Source: an uncultured Desulfobulbaceae bacterium
GTDB lineage: Bacteria > Desulfobacterota > Desulfobulbia > Desulfobulbales > BM004
Direction of reading: 5' to 3'
Assembly: GCA_947259115.1 (NCBI GenBank)
Contig: CAMYKS010000001.1
Coordinates: 60,237-124,236, forward strand
DNA: 64,000 nucleotides
Shown: piece by piece, positions 52,586 through 60,758 of the stretch
Layout of the letters: the number at the start of each line of letters is the position of its first letter
Position numbering within the stretch: the first letter of the stretch is position 1
The notes under the pieces: model-generated
Databases searched by the model: none
The model's input: only the letters and a program-made list of their open reading frames with translations
Told to the model about the DNA's origin: nothing
Position numbers and translations under genes: made by a program

Positions 52586-52619
52586 AAGGAGCCGAATGAA
52601 CGTACACATCCGGCTCCTT
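52586..52619 (-). terminator. Rho-independent terminator of the redox operon
   Basis: The stem GGAGCCG/CGGCTCC (extended by AA/TT) with a 16-base loop is followed on the minus strand by a run of six T residues. It lies about 80 bp after the stop of the two-CW-type gene. Confidence 0.85.
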
Positions 52620-52696
52620 CTGCTCTAAAATATAATTTGTCGCGCGAGCTTTTCCTTGGCCGTTTCAAACAAATCCCGCCGGAAGTTATTACAAAT

Positions 52697-52966
52697 TTAA
52701 TAGGATGCCAGGCGCTCGTCACGGGCCTGGACACAGTTTTTCTTATGGTCCATTAGGGACTGTATCTCTTTTATACTGAGAACGGTATTGTCCCCTTTGA
52801 GCAGGTGGACTATACAGTCAGTGCAAATTCGCAGGATTTCCCTGTAATCATTCATTTCTGCGGCAATCTCCCAGCAGGGAGTCTGTGGGCTGGCCTTGGC
52901 AGGACATTTTTTGGATTCATCACAATTCATAATTTCCCAACAGTGCAAAGTACATTTTTCGCCCAT
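52697..52966 (-). CDS. Cysteine-rich two-CW-type protein
   Basis: This is 89 residues from the ATG at 52966, chosen because GAGGGG lies seven bases upstream; the frame is open to 53089. Two CWE motifs (HCWEIMNC and PCWEIAAEM) and several more cysteines (CPAK, CTDCIVH) suggest a zinc- or iron-binding two-CW fold. The C-terminus is helical. It is the last gene before the terminator, 149 bp after the small membrane protein gene. Similar short proteins accompany regulators and redox complexes in Desulfobacterota. The function is unknown. Confidence 0.7.
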   Translation of the reverse strand: MGEKCTLHCWEIMNCDESKKCPAKASPQTPCWEIAAEMNDYREILRICTDCIVHLLKGDNTVLSIKEIQSLMDHKKNCVQARDERLASY

Positions 52967-53060
52967 AAGTGCACCCCTCAGCTTGAAATTAAAAAAAGCC
53001 CTGATGAATTTGCGGCTTTTAAAAAGAACCCCATATAAACTGAATGGAGGCTTGACAAAG

Positions 53061-53091
53061 ATATGGCAGGGTCTTTGTGGCCCTGCCATAT
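53061..53091. terminator. Intercistronic hairpin in the redox operon
   Basis: An 11-bp perfect stem ATATGGCAGGG/CCCTGCCATAT with a nine-base loop lies between the small membrane protein and the two-CW-type gene. There is no strong T run, so it may attenuate or stabilise transcript ends rather than stop transcription. Confidence 0.5.
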
Positions 53092-53115
53092 TGATTGAGT
53101 TCTTCAGGTCGTAAT

Positions 53116-53412
53116 TTAAACTTCTTTTTCTTGTTTCTCCTTTTCTTTTTCGATTGGTTCACCACCGTCAGGCATGGTAACTCCAAGCTCTGCGCCACCC
53201 CAGGCTGGACCATATTCGGCAGCCAAATCTGCGCGCCAGATTCTGTAGCTCTCAGGAATCAGCTTGACGCCTGAATAGACTGAAGCAACGATCAGGTAGA
53301 TAGCGAAGGAGATATAGTACACTGCAAATACAGTGGCAATTAATCCGATCGCTCCCATAACTCCCCATCCAACTTTACTCTGAGCAAACATAATAATCAT
53401 TTGGTCTATCAT
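53116..53412 (-). CDS. Small membrane subunit with C-terminal LGVTMPDGG motif
   Basis: The 98-residue protein has one long or two short membrane helices (residues 16-48) and a C-terminal part with YGPAWGGAELGVTMPDGGEP and a lysine/glutamate tail. The LG-x2-M-x-DGG motif is shared with both GcvH-like proteins of the operon. It is likely a small subunit or assembly factor of the NrfD-type complex. A possible sigma-54 element lies 110 bp upstream of its start, so it may also be transcribed separately. Confidence 0.7.
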   Translation of the reverse strand: MIDQMIIMFAQSKVGWGVMGAIGLIATVFAVYYISFAIYLIVASVYSGVKLIPESYRIWRADLAAEYGPAWGGAELGVTMPDGGEPIEKEKEKQEKEV

Positions 53413-53522
53413 GACTGGCCTCCTTTATGTTTTGTTGTCCTTTTGTTGTTCTCAGATCGCCCCTTTTATGACCTGAAATAAGATTCTCCGTTTCCGATTT
53501 TATTTGCTTTCACTATATTACT

Positions 53523-53538
53523 TACAATATGTGTGCCA
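53523..53538 (-). promoter_or_regulatory. Possible sigma-54 promoter in the redox operon
   Basis: The minus strand reads TGGCACACATATTGTA: a perfect -24 box and correct spacing, but GT in place of GC in the -12 box. It lies in a 316-bp gap that otherwise holds no gene and would drive the small membrane protein and two-CW-type genes. Confidence 0.4.
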
Positions 53539-53728
53539 GATTTTTCTATAGGGGCTAATTGTTGTGAAGTGTCAAGTAATTATTTGGAATTAATGGTTTT
53601 TATTTTTATTTTTTTCACGTGGCCCGTCAGTTATTATATCTTTTGCCCTTCGTGTGCTGTTGAGTAATTAAGCAGTCTGTTGAGTTTTTCAACAATAGAG
53701 ATACAGGTTCTTTCCTCTCCTGTTTGGG

Positions 53729-54514
53729 TCAGGTTTTGAATTTGTCCTTTGTATGGCAGTAGAGAAAGCATTGCTCCAGAACTTTTTTTGTTATGTCTGG
53801 CGGCAATTCGTTCAATATATTAAAATCCGGCAGGCCTCCATCCGGCAGCGTCATGCCCAAGTCGTCTGCACCCTGGTTGAGTTCAGCGCTGATGAGTGCG
53901 GCTAACCTGTACATCTCGACATCAAACCACTGGATGGCGGCGGTGCCGTAAAACAGCGTATTGAGGTTTTTTACCAGCCTGGTTGGACGAATAAGCACCA
54001 GCCATCCCTCTTCGTAAGGATGATTGTTGGCCAGTTCCGGTTGCTGGGCAAGGCCTTCATTAACTTCAACAACATAGCCGTCAACCGGAGGGATCAATGG
54101 AATAATTGAGCCCCGTGCCTTTATGCGTATGCTTTTCCTGCCAACCTTCTCATCCCGTAAAGGCAGGCAGATCTCATCGATAGGCCCCAGGGTCTTTTGG
54201 CCGAAATCATCAATGCCGACCCGCACATGGCCTTTTTCCTCCACCTGTGCCCAGGTGTGGTAATGGGAGTAAAAGCGGTGGGCACATAATTCTCCACCGC
54301 TGCTGCGCACCCTCCTCGGGATCAATTCATTGCCGCCGCCCATGACAATATCAAATGAGCAGTTCGTGCAATCAAAAGCAGAATCGCATAATTTATAGGG
54401 CACTACACCTGCTGCAGCCCAGACACATTCCATCTCGCCATCGGGAACCACTTTTCTGTACTCATTCAGCCGTTCCAGTATTCTTGCTGATGGACTTTTG
54501 TTTATATTTATCAT
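53729..54514 (-). CDS. GcvH-like protein with N-terminal cysteine motif
   Basis: This is 261 residues from the ATG at 54514 (GGAGG nine bases upstream). Residues 30-55 carry Cys30 and a C-x5-C-x2-C group (LCDSAFDCTNCSFD), possibly a metal site. A GcvH-like beta-sandwich follows: VRVGIDDFGQKTLGPIDEI and VDGYVVEVNEGLAQQPELA, YEEGWLVLIRP. At the lipoyl-lysine position the residue is not lysine (GSIIPLIPPVDG), so it is probably not lipoylated. The C-terminal part has LGMTLPDGGLPDF. No membrane helix is visible. It follows the membrane-anchored GcvH-like gene by about 120 bp. Confidence 0.82.
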   Translation of the reverse strand: MININKSPSARILERLNEYRKVVPDGEMECVWAAAGVVPYKLCDSAFDCTNCSFDIVMGGGNELIPRRVRSSGGELCAHRFYSHYHTWAQVEEKGHVRVGIDDFGQKTLGPIDEICLPLRDEKVGRKSIRIKARGSIIPLIPPVDGYVVEVNEGLAQQPELANNHPYEEGWLVLIRPTRLVKNLNTLFYGTAAIQWFDVEMYRLAALISAELNQGADDLGMTLPDGGLPDFNILNELPPDITKKVLEQCFLYCHTKDKFKT

Positions 54515-54633
54515 TGTTTGAGGCCTCCATTTTATGTTGTGCAAGACTATTATCTTGCACATCCAAACCTCTCACGTTCCCCCAAATAAAAATCATTCAG
54601 TAAGAATCGGCCCAAGAGGCCGGCGCCGTAAAT

Positions 54634-55344
54634 TCAAGTCATGAAAAATTCCTTCAAGAGCACATCCCATTCCTCCCCATCGATGTTTTTTGCCATTCCC
54701 GGGAGGGGCACACCGCCGTCCTGCATAACAGCTCCGAGTTCCGGGCTCATTTTGCTGCGCAGGTGTTCAACCACCCCGTCCATCCATTTTCTGGCCAGAG
54801 TACCGCTCAACAGGCCTTTTCTCTCCCGTTCAAAATCATCGGGTTTAATCTTGAGGATCCAGCCTTTTTCGTAAGGATCACGGCTTAATTCGGAATCCCC
54901 GTAGGTATTATTCCCCAGCGCTGACAACACATCCTCATTGACAGCAACCACTTCACCGCTCATCGGCATCAGCATGTCAACCGACTTTTTGCCGTCATGC
55001 AGGCTCCAGCCCTTTTCCCCCTGTCTGATTGTGACACCTAGACCCGGGATATTCCAGAGTTCCATCGGACCTGCCATTTTCTGGGCAAAGTCATCCATAC
55101 CCACCTTGACAATGCCGGGTTCCGACTCTTCAACGCGGACCCATGCGTGTCCCTGGTGAAACAGAATATTGTCCGGGACTCGAAACCAGTCCACCAGTTG
55201 ATCAATGGTTGAGCTGACCACAGCAGCAACCTTCTCAAACCTTTGAGAGGTGAAATAGAGATAAAAGAGGGTGAATAATGCCAAAAAACCGAGGATCAGC
55301 AAATACTCAAATCCTTTTGTTGCATACATGGCTAAGTTACCCAT
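54634..55344 (-). CDS. Membrane-anchored GcvH-like protein
   Basis: The 236-residue protein has an N-terminal membrane helix (FEYLLILGFLALFTLFYLYF, residues 12-31) and a GcvH-like domain at about 65-190: HAWVRVEESEPGIVKVGMDD, GKKSVDMLMPMSGEVVAVNE and PYEKGWILKI. A lysine (Lys119) occupies the usual lipoyl position relative to PMSGEV, so lipoylation is possible. The C-terminus has LGAVMQDGGVPLP. GcvH in glycine cleavage is soluble; membrane anchoring and the NrfD context point to a different role, possibly an electron- or sulfur-carrier arm of the complex. Confidence 0.85.
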   Translation of the reverse strand: MGNLAMYATKGFEYLLILGFLALFTLFYLYFTSQRFEKVAAVVSSTIDQLVDWFRVPDNILFHQGHAWVRVEESEPGIVKVGMDDFAQKMAGPMELWNIPGLGVTIRQGEKGWSLHDGKKSVDMLMPMSGEVVAVNEDVLSALGNNTYGDSELSRDPYEKGWILKIKPDDFERERKGLLSGTLARKWMDGVVEHLRSKMSPELGAVMQDGGVPLPGMAKNIDGEEWDVLLKEFFMT

Positions 55345-55387
55345 TGTGGTTCCTCCTGAAAATGTTGTGTCGGATTTATTATTTTTC

Positions 55388-56677
55388 CTATAATTTTTTA
55401 GCCTTTACAGGTACTGCGCCCACCGGTACAGGGTGCTCAACCTCAGTGTCCAGCGTTTTCACCCACTGGGGTGATTCCATGAATACAGGCATTCTATTGG
55501 CAACCCAGCGGAAGGCCCAGATCTCACCTAAGACGACGGCCAGAGTGACGACAACTTCAATCCATGAAGGCATATAATGTACGGGTGCGTACCATTTGAA
55601 TGCTATAACGGAGATATTGAGACGGTTGAAAATTATGCCCACAGCAGAAATGATAGCCCCGCTGAGCAAGAGCTTGCGGCTGCGGTTTTTTGCACCCAGT
55701 ACGAAGATGACAAAGGGCAGAACCACAAACCCGAGCACTTCAACGAGATAGAGGTAGCCCATGGGTGTGAGCAGCTCGTGCCAGTGCATGCCATGTATGA
55801 GCACCAGTATTTTCATGAAGAAATAGACAAAAAGTGCTGCGGCAGCCAGTCGACTGAGCCCCACCATGATATCCATGTGCTTGGCATGATGCTCAGCGCT
55901 TATCTGGTGCCGGAAAACACGATGGCTTATGGTGCCCTCAATAATAACGATGGACATCCCGGCAAAGACGCTGGAAACGATGAAGAGCACGGGAATATAC
56001 TCCGTGTACCATAAAGGATGGATCTTTGCGGGCGCCAGCAGGAACAGTGCTCCCAGCCCCGATTGGTGCAGCATGGAGAGGCATATGCCGAAGACCACTG
56101 CTCCGACCGTCAGAGTCCCCAGTATTTTTCGCAGCTTCCTGAGGCCCAGCCATTCGGCAATTGCAGGCGAAAATTCAATGAACTGGGCCATCATGTATAA
56201 CAGGAAATGCCAGGCAACAAGAAACAGTACAGAGCTCACCCCGAAGCTGTTACCGATAATGGGATTGACGATCTTCCAGGGCCGTCCGAGATCCAGGGCC
56301 AAAGCCCCGGCATAAAATATATAGGCAAGAAAGCCGTTAAGGACCGTTGCCCTGACTATGGAGTGATATTTTTCCATGCGCAAAACATACACCATGAAGG
56401 TGACGATATAGGCGCCGGCTGCAAAAGCGACGCCGGTGACAACGTCAAAGCCGATCCAGATGCCCCAGGGAAATTCCTGGTTGAGGTTTGTTGTGGCGCC
56501 CAGTCCTTTTGTAAATCGCAGGACGATGAGGACCAGACCGACAAGAATGATCGGCGCTGAAATTATATTAAATGGTGTGAGCAGCTTGCCTTTGGGTTTG
56601 AGCTCGCTTTTGATGAACTGCCATAGGTCCTGCCCAGCCCTTCTATAGGTGGGTGTTGAAGTATCTGTTGTGTTCAC
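55388..56677 (-). CDS. NrfD/HybB-family quinone-interacting membrane subunit
   Basis: The 429-residue protein has about ten membrane helices. FPWGIWIGFDVVTGVAFAAGAYIV (short core WGIWIGFDVV near 70-79) and RPWKIVNPI near 130-138 are NrfD-family signatures, and LHQSGLGALFLLAPAKIHPLWY is HybB-like. Such subunits exchange electrons between menaquinol and a periplasmic iron-sulfur subunit. It follows the ferredoxin subunit by 50 bp and precedes the GcvH-like genes. Together with the cytochrome it forms a quinol:cytochrome c-type module. Confidence 0.93.
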   Translation of the reverse strand: MNTTDTSTPTYRRAGQDLWQFIKSELKPKGKLLTPFNIISAPIILVGLVLIVLRFTKGLGATTNLNQEFPWGIWIGFDVVTGVAFAAGAYIVTFMVYVLRMEKYHSIVRATVLNGFLAYIFYAGALALDLGRPWKIVNPIIGNSFGVSSVLFLVAWHFLLYMMAQFIEFSPAIAEWLGLRKLRKILGTLTVGAVVFGICLSMLHQSGLGALFLLAPAKIHPLWYTEYIPVLFIVSSVFAGMSIVIIEGTISHRVFRHQISAEHHAKHMDIMVGLSRLAAAALFVYFFMKILVLIHGMHWHELLTPMGYLYLVEVLGFVVLPFVIFVLGAKNRSRKLLLSGAIISAVGIIFNRLNISVIAFKWYAPVHYMPSWIEVVVTLAVVLGEIWAFRWVANRMPVFMESPQWVKTLDTEVEHPVPVGAVPVKAKKL

Positions 56678-56727
56678 TTTTTCTTCTCCTTTAGTTAGTT
56701 CAACCGCCTCAGTAAGCTTTGTTTCAA

Positions 56728-57585
56728 CTAGTCCTTGTCGTTTTTGCCTTTTGTGGCCTGGCGCAGTCCCAACATGAATGCAGGTCCCAGAAGCAGGGCC
56801 AGGGGGACGGAATAGAGGAATGTCTTTGTGTATTCAGGGTAGGGAATGGTACCCAGGTCGGTCCTGAAGCCCAGTTCCTCGAAGGGCACACCTGCCAGGT
56901 AGAGGACATTGGTGCCGCCCACCTCGTTTTCGCCATAAATATGACGGACATACTCGGTGGGGTGATCGTAGATCCTCTTTCTGGCAATATCCAGCAGCTC
57001 TCCCCTTTTGCCGAACAGGATTGCTTCCTGGGGGCAGGCTTCAGCACATGCAGGGATCTCACCTTCGCCAAGCCGGTCAAAACACATGACGCATTTTCTG
57101 ATTTTCGGGTTCAGGCTGCCGTATTCGAATTTTGGAATATCAAAGGGGCAGGCCACCATGCAGTAGCGGCATCCCATGCATTTGCTCTCCTTCCAGATTA
57201 CGGGTCCCTCGTCAGTTTTGTACATGGCATTTACCAGGCAGGCTGAAACACATGCAGGCTGGTCACAGTGCATACACTGTGTTTTAGAGAAGATTATACC
57301 TTTGCTTGTGTCATTGGCATTGATCACCGAAAGTGCTTCTGTGCCTGTGCTTCTCTGGGTACCGATTTCCGGTTTCGTGTCAGTTTCAGGGAAACAGTTT
57401 TTGTCAGCACAGGCCTGTTCACACGCCTGGCATCCGATACACCGGGTTGTATCGTTGAGCATGGCATACTGCTGCGAGTTATCCTTGTGCGCAACAGAAG
57501 CAAAAGTGTTCTTCGGCCCCAGCAGTAAGCCGGCACCAGCTGCAGCCCCGGTGAATTGTAGAAATTTTCTTCTTGTTGTTTTCAT
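56728..57585 (-). CDS. Tat-exported four-cluster ferredoxin subunit (HybA-like)
   Basis: The 285-residue protein has a Tat signal TTRRKFLQFTGAAAGAG at residues 2-18. Four cysteine groups follow: CIGCQACEQAC, CMHCDQPACVSAC, CMGCRYCMVAC and CVMCFDRLGEGEIPACAEAC. A C-terminal membrane anchor lies at about 258-278. HybA/DsrO-type proteins pass electrons between the NrfD-type subunit and a periplasmic donor or acceptor. It lies between the cytochrome and NrfD genes, as expected for such a complex. Confidence 0.94.
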   Translation of the reverse strand: MKTTRRKFLQFTGAAAGAGLLLGPKNTFASVAHKDNSQQYAMLNDTTRCIGCQACEQACADKNCFPETDTKPEIGTQRSTGTEALSVINANDTSKGIIFSKTQCMHCDQPACVSACLVNAMYKTDEGPVIWKESKCMGCRYCMVACPFDIPKFEYGSLNPKIRKCVMCFDRLGEGEIPACAEACPQEAILFGKRGELLDIARKRIYDHPTEYVRHIYGENEVGGTNVLYLAGVPFEELGFRTDLGTIPYPEYTKTFLYSVPLALLLGPAFMLGLRQATKGKNDKD

Positions 57586-57633
57586 GCCATCTTCCTTTAT
57601 TATGGTATTGAGTTCAATGAGCTGATTAGGCAG

Positions 57634-58116
57634 CTAGTTACCAACGCCTACCACGTTATCGCCAGCATCCCTTTTTGGATGACAATCCTCGCAGCCGCTT
57701 GGCGCATCCATTTCCCTGTGGCAGCCCAAACATTTCAAGTGATAGGCCCTTTTTAATCCCGCTGTGTCATTGTGAATCAGGTCTGCATCAATTGCCGCCC
57801 TCACATTCTCAGCCCTGCCTCGATTTGCTGGATGACATCCGGCACATGTAAGCTCGTCTGCCGTGTCGCTCTCTTTATGACAGCGCAGGCATTTTTCATC
57901 TTCGGCAGGTAAGCCGGTTGTGTGATGGTGGCAGGTTGCACAGGAAGCCACCTCCTCGTGCATGGTGTGATCAAAATCCACAGGTTCATAGATATTGACC
58001 AGGGCATCGAGCTCGACAAAATCAGGACCGTCCATTGCAGAAAGAGATGGGACTGAGACAACGAGCAAGCTGCCGATAAAGATACCTGCAATAAAATTTT
58101 TCCCTTTTTGGCGCAT
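57634..58116 (-). CDS. Exported multihaem cytochrome c (five CxxCH, c3/c7-like)
   Basis: This is 160 residues from the ATG at 58116 (AAGGAG nine bases upstream); the frame is open to 58227 but the signal peptide starts at MRQKGKNFIAGIFIGSLL. Five haem-binding motifs are visible: CATCHH, CLRCH, CAGCH, CLGCH and CEDCH. Added histidines (DFDHTMHEE) can serve as distal ligands. Tetrahaem c3 proteins have four, so this is a variant. As first gene of the operon it probably links the NrfD complex to periplasmic electron carriers. The arrangement resembles the Cbc4-type (CbcSTU) modules of Geobacter. Confidence 0.92.
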   Translation of the reverse strand: MRQKGKNFIAGIFIGSLLVVSVPSLSAMDGPDFVELDALVNIYEPVDFDHTMHEEVASCATCHHHTTGLPAEDEKCLRCHKESDTADELTCAGCHPANRGRAENVRAAIDADLIHNDTAGLKRAYHLKCLGCHREMDAPSGCEDCHPKRDAGDNVVGVGN

Positions 58117-58219
58117 TTTTGTTTTCTCCTTTTTTGGGTTGCCGGCAAAATCGGATGCTGGAATGTCTTTTTTTAGCTGCAGATCGGGGGCGATCGTTTG
58201 TTGATTCACTTCTATAAAG

Positions 58220-58235
58220 AGCAACAAGCGTGCCA
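58220..58235 (-). promoter_or_regulatory. Consensus sigma-54 promoter of the redox operon
   Basis: The minus strand reads TGGCACGCTTGTTGCT, a full match to TGGCACGN4TTGCW with GG-N10-GC spacing. Transcription would start near 58208, leaving a leader of about 90 bases before the cytochrome ATG. A palindrome with TCCTGCAGGA at its centre (58242-58265) lies just upstream. Confidence 0.92.
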
Positions 58236-58388
58236 GTTCAGGAGACTTCCTGCAGGAGAAATCTCTAACATGCTGTAATTGTTAAAAATTTGTGCATATT
58301 GGCCAAATGTGAAGGCGGGAGTTTATGACAATGGGGCTGAAAATCAGCAAATTTTTTAACCAAAAGGACAAGATAAATGTTGAAAAAT

Positions 58389-58405
58389 TCTACACTCAGT
58401 GTAGA
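58389..58405. promoter_or_regulatory. Perfect dyad TCTACACT-C-AGTGTAGA (candidate enhancer site)
   Basis: This 17-bp element has two perfect 8-bp arms around one base. It lies about 155-170 bp upstream of the -24 box at 58235 and about 110 bp upstream of the divergent regulator start at 58514. This is the usual place for an NtrC-type activator to bind. The divergent regulator is the obvious candidate. The remainder of this 397-bp gap shows no gene. Confidence 0.65.
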
Positions 58406-58513
58406 GATATTTTACACATATGCATCAAGGCCTTTATGTTTTTGGAGTACTTTTCAGGAGGCCAATGGAGACGAGCTTCCACGACATCAAACAAATTAAT
58501 GGAGTCCTGCGTT

Positions 58514-59872
58514 ATGACACAAGAAAGCTCAAATGCGGATGTGAGAATCCTCATCGTTGATGATGAATTCTCTGTAAGGCATTCATTGACGGCCTGGTTC
58601 GAGGATGAAGGGTACACCGTAGACGTGGCGGCCAGCGGCAAGGAGGCCCTGGCCAAGCTGGCAGAAAGCAAGTGGGACATTTTTTTTCTCGACCTCAAGA
58701 TGCCCGGTATGAGCGGCCTTGAGCTGCAGAAAAAGATCAAGGAGATTCAGCCGGACAGCACCATCATTATGATCACGGCCTTTGCATCGGTTGAATCAGC
58801 TGTTGAAGCCATGCAGAGCGGCGCCTATGATTACCTGTCAAAGCCCTTTGATCCTGACTACCTTGCTCTCATGGTGCGAAATATTATTGAGCGCAAGAAG
58901 CTGAAGGATGAGACCGCCAGTCTCAAAAAAACCATTGATGTTGTTTATACCTCCAAGGAAATTATCGGTGAGAGCTCCGCCATCAAGAAGATGATGGAGG
59001 ATATCAGAGCAGTAGCCGACACCGGCTCCACCGTGCTTATCCGGGGGGAAAGCGGCACTGGCAAGGAACTGGTTGCCCGGGCGATCCACGCCAACAGCAA
59101 ACGGCGTTATGCGCCAATCGTCACCATAAACTGTGGGGCTCTGCCTGAGTCCATCCTGGAAAGCGAACTGTTCGGCCATGAAAAAGGAGCCTTTACAGGC
59201 GCCCAGTATGCCAGGAAAGGCAAGTTCGAAATGGCGGACGGAGGCACCATCTTTCTTGACGAGATAGGCAATATAAGTCCCAAGATCCAGATGGAGCTTT
59301 TGCGGGTTCTTGAGGACAAAAAGTTTTTTCGTTTGGGGGGCAGCAAGGAGATCAAGGCGGATTTCAGAACAATTGCCGCCACCAACAAGGATCTGGAAGC
59401 AGCCATGGAAGCAGGCGAGTTCAGAAATGATCTCTTCTACCGCTTGAATGTGTTTGTCATTGAGATCCCACCATTGACAGAGCGGCGCAGCGATATTCCG
59501 ATGCTGGCTCAACACTTTCTTAATACCTTCTCCTCCCAGATGAATAAACCAATATCCAAGATCAGCAAGGAAGCCATGAAACAGCTGGTTGATTATGACT
59601 GGCCCGGTAATGTCAGGGAACTTGAAAATGCCATTGAGAGGGCGGTTGTTATATGCAGGTCAACGGAAATTCAGCCTGGGGATTTGCCCTTTACGCAGGA
59701 GCGGGCAGAAGAAGAATCCACCGATGACTCACTGGAGGCGTTACAGATGAAACACATCAAGAAAATACTCGAGCAGACAGGATGGAACATCAGCAAGGCA
59801 GCCATAATCCTGCAGATAGACAGGGTGACGCTCTACAATAAGATCAATAAATACAATTTGAAAAAACCGTAA
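58514..59872 (+). CDS. NtrC-family sigma-54-dependent response regulator of the redox operon
   Basis: This is 452 residues from the ATG at 58514 (GGAG nine bases upstream); the frame opens at 58325 but the extension covers the dyad at 58389 and is not domain-like. The receiver domain has D60 in FFLD and K in SKPF. The AAA+ domain has GESGTGKE, the sigma-54 loop as GAFTGA, and DEIGNISPKIQ. The C-terminal helix-turn-helix reads NISKAAIILQIDRVTLYNKI. No kinase gene adjoins it, so its phosphodonor is elsewhere. It is divergent from the cytochrome gene, whose promoter it probably activates. Confidence 0.92.
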   Translation: MTQESSNADVRILIVDDEFSVRHSLTAWFEDEGYTVDVAASGKEALAKLAESKWDIFFLDLKMPGMSGLELQKKIKEIQPDSTIIMITAFASVESAVEAMQSGAYDYLSKPFDPDYLALMVRNIIERKKLKDETASLKKTIDVVYTSKEIIGESSAIKKMMEDIRAVADTGSTVLIRGESGTGKELVARAIHANSKRRYAPIVTINCGALPESILESELFGHEKGAFTGAQYARKGKFEMADGGTIFLDEIGNISPKIQMELLRVLEDKKFFRLGGSKEIKADFRTIAATNKDLEAAMEAGEFRNDLFYRLNVFVIEIPPLTERRSDIPMLAQHFLNTFSSQMNKPISKISKEAMKQLVDYDWPGNVRELENAIERAVVICRSTEIQPGDLPFTQERAEEESTDDSLEALQMKHIKKILEQTGWNISKAAIILQIDRVTLYNKINKYNLKKP

Positions 59873-59883
59873 GAACGCGGCCG

Positions 59884-60420
59884 ATGCAAAATTTAGTTCT
59901 CATCCCCATCGGTGCGATGACTCGGAATGTTGCCGACTTTCTGTCTTTATCCCTGCCGGAAATATTGAATGTCCCGTGCCGAATTATGGAAGAGGCGGTT
60001 GCCCTTGAGCCTTTTTACAACAGTGATCGCAAGCAGTACCACTCCACTGAGATCCTGCGCCAACTCCTGCCCTTTGCCAAGGGCAAAAAACATCATATTA
60101 TCGGTGTCATGGACGAGGATCTCTATATACCTATTTTGACGTTTGTTTTTGGTGAGGCTCAGCTCGGCGGCAGGTGCGCCCTGATGTCAGGGCATCGGCT
60201 GCACCAGGAGTTTTACGGGCTGCCGGAGGATGAGTCATTGTATCTGCATCGGTGTGAGAAAGAGGCCGTGCATGAGCTGGGACACACCCTGGGCTTGAAG
60301 CATTGCCAGAATTTCGAGTGCGTAATGCGCTACTCAAACTCCGTTGCCGATATAGACATTAAGCGCAATGTTTTCTGTCCCGGTTGTTCCGAGGTGCTGG
60401 GCATACCATCGCTTTGGTAA
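59884..60420 (+). CDS. Archaemetzincin-type zinc protease
   Basis: The 178-residue protein has the metzincin zinc site HELGHTLGLKHC near residues 130-141, followed by CVMRYSNSV (the Met-turn) and CPGC near 169-172, the archaemetzincin pattern HExxHxxGxxHCx4CxMx17CxxC. The family occurs in archaea, vertebrates and scattered bacteria, and its substrates are poorly known. It lies 11 bp after the regulator gene and may be co-transcribed with it. No signal peptide is visible, so it should be cytoplasmic. Confidence 0.92.
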   Translation: MQNLVLIPIGAMTRNVADFLSLSLPEILNVPCRIMEEAVALEPFYNSDRKQYHSTEILRQLLPFAKGKKHHIIGVMDEDLYIPILTFVFGEAQLGGRCALMSGHRLHQEFYGLPEDESLYLHRCEKEAVHELGHTLGLKHCQNFECVMRYSNSVADIDIKRNVFCPGCSEVLGIPSLW

Positions 60421-60474
60421 CTGTGAAAAGTTGAATGAAAGTTGAATGGCGGAGATAGGGGTTATTTGTAATAA

Positions 60475-60693
60475 TTACTGCGCGATCTGGCAGATACAAT
60501 GCAAAAGTTCTGATCTGGCAATCATATCGTGCTCTATTTCTTCGGCAGTTTCCTGGGGCGGGATCAAGATGCCCATTGGATATGGTAGCTTTTCTGGAGT
60601 AGTCAACTGGACAACATGGTTGCGGACATCTTTACTTTTGACCTCTAACCCGCATTTTTCACGAGTCGATACGCCGGATAGACAAAGTGTAAG
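60475..60693 (-). other. Start-less open stretch, possible gene relic
   Basis: One minus-strand frame is open for about 72 codons and encodes REKCGLEVKSKDVRNHVVQL and then PYPMGILIPPQETAEEIEHD before a TAA. The composition looks protein-like, but there is no start codon or ribosome site and no family match. It may be the C-terminal relic of a lost gene. It lies in the 859-bp gap 60421-61279, which holds no supported intact gene. Confidence 0.3.
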
Positions 60694-60758
60694 TCATTTG
60701 AGCTATACTTTAGTATGCGAAACGCCTAACACTGCAGGCTATAGGGATGTATCGGCTT

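Noticed and set aside
58325..58513. N-terminal extension of the sigma-54 regulator
   Set aside because: It lacks domain features, covers the dyad at 58389, and a good ribosome site precedes the ATG at 58514.
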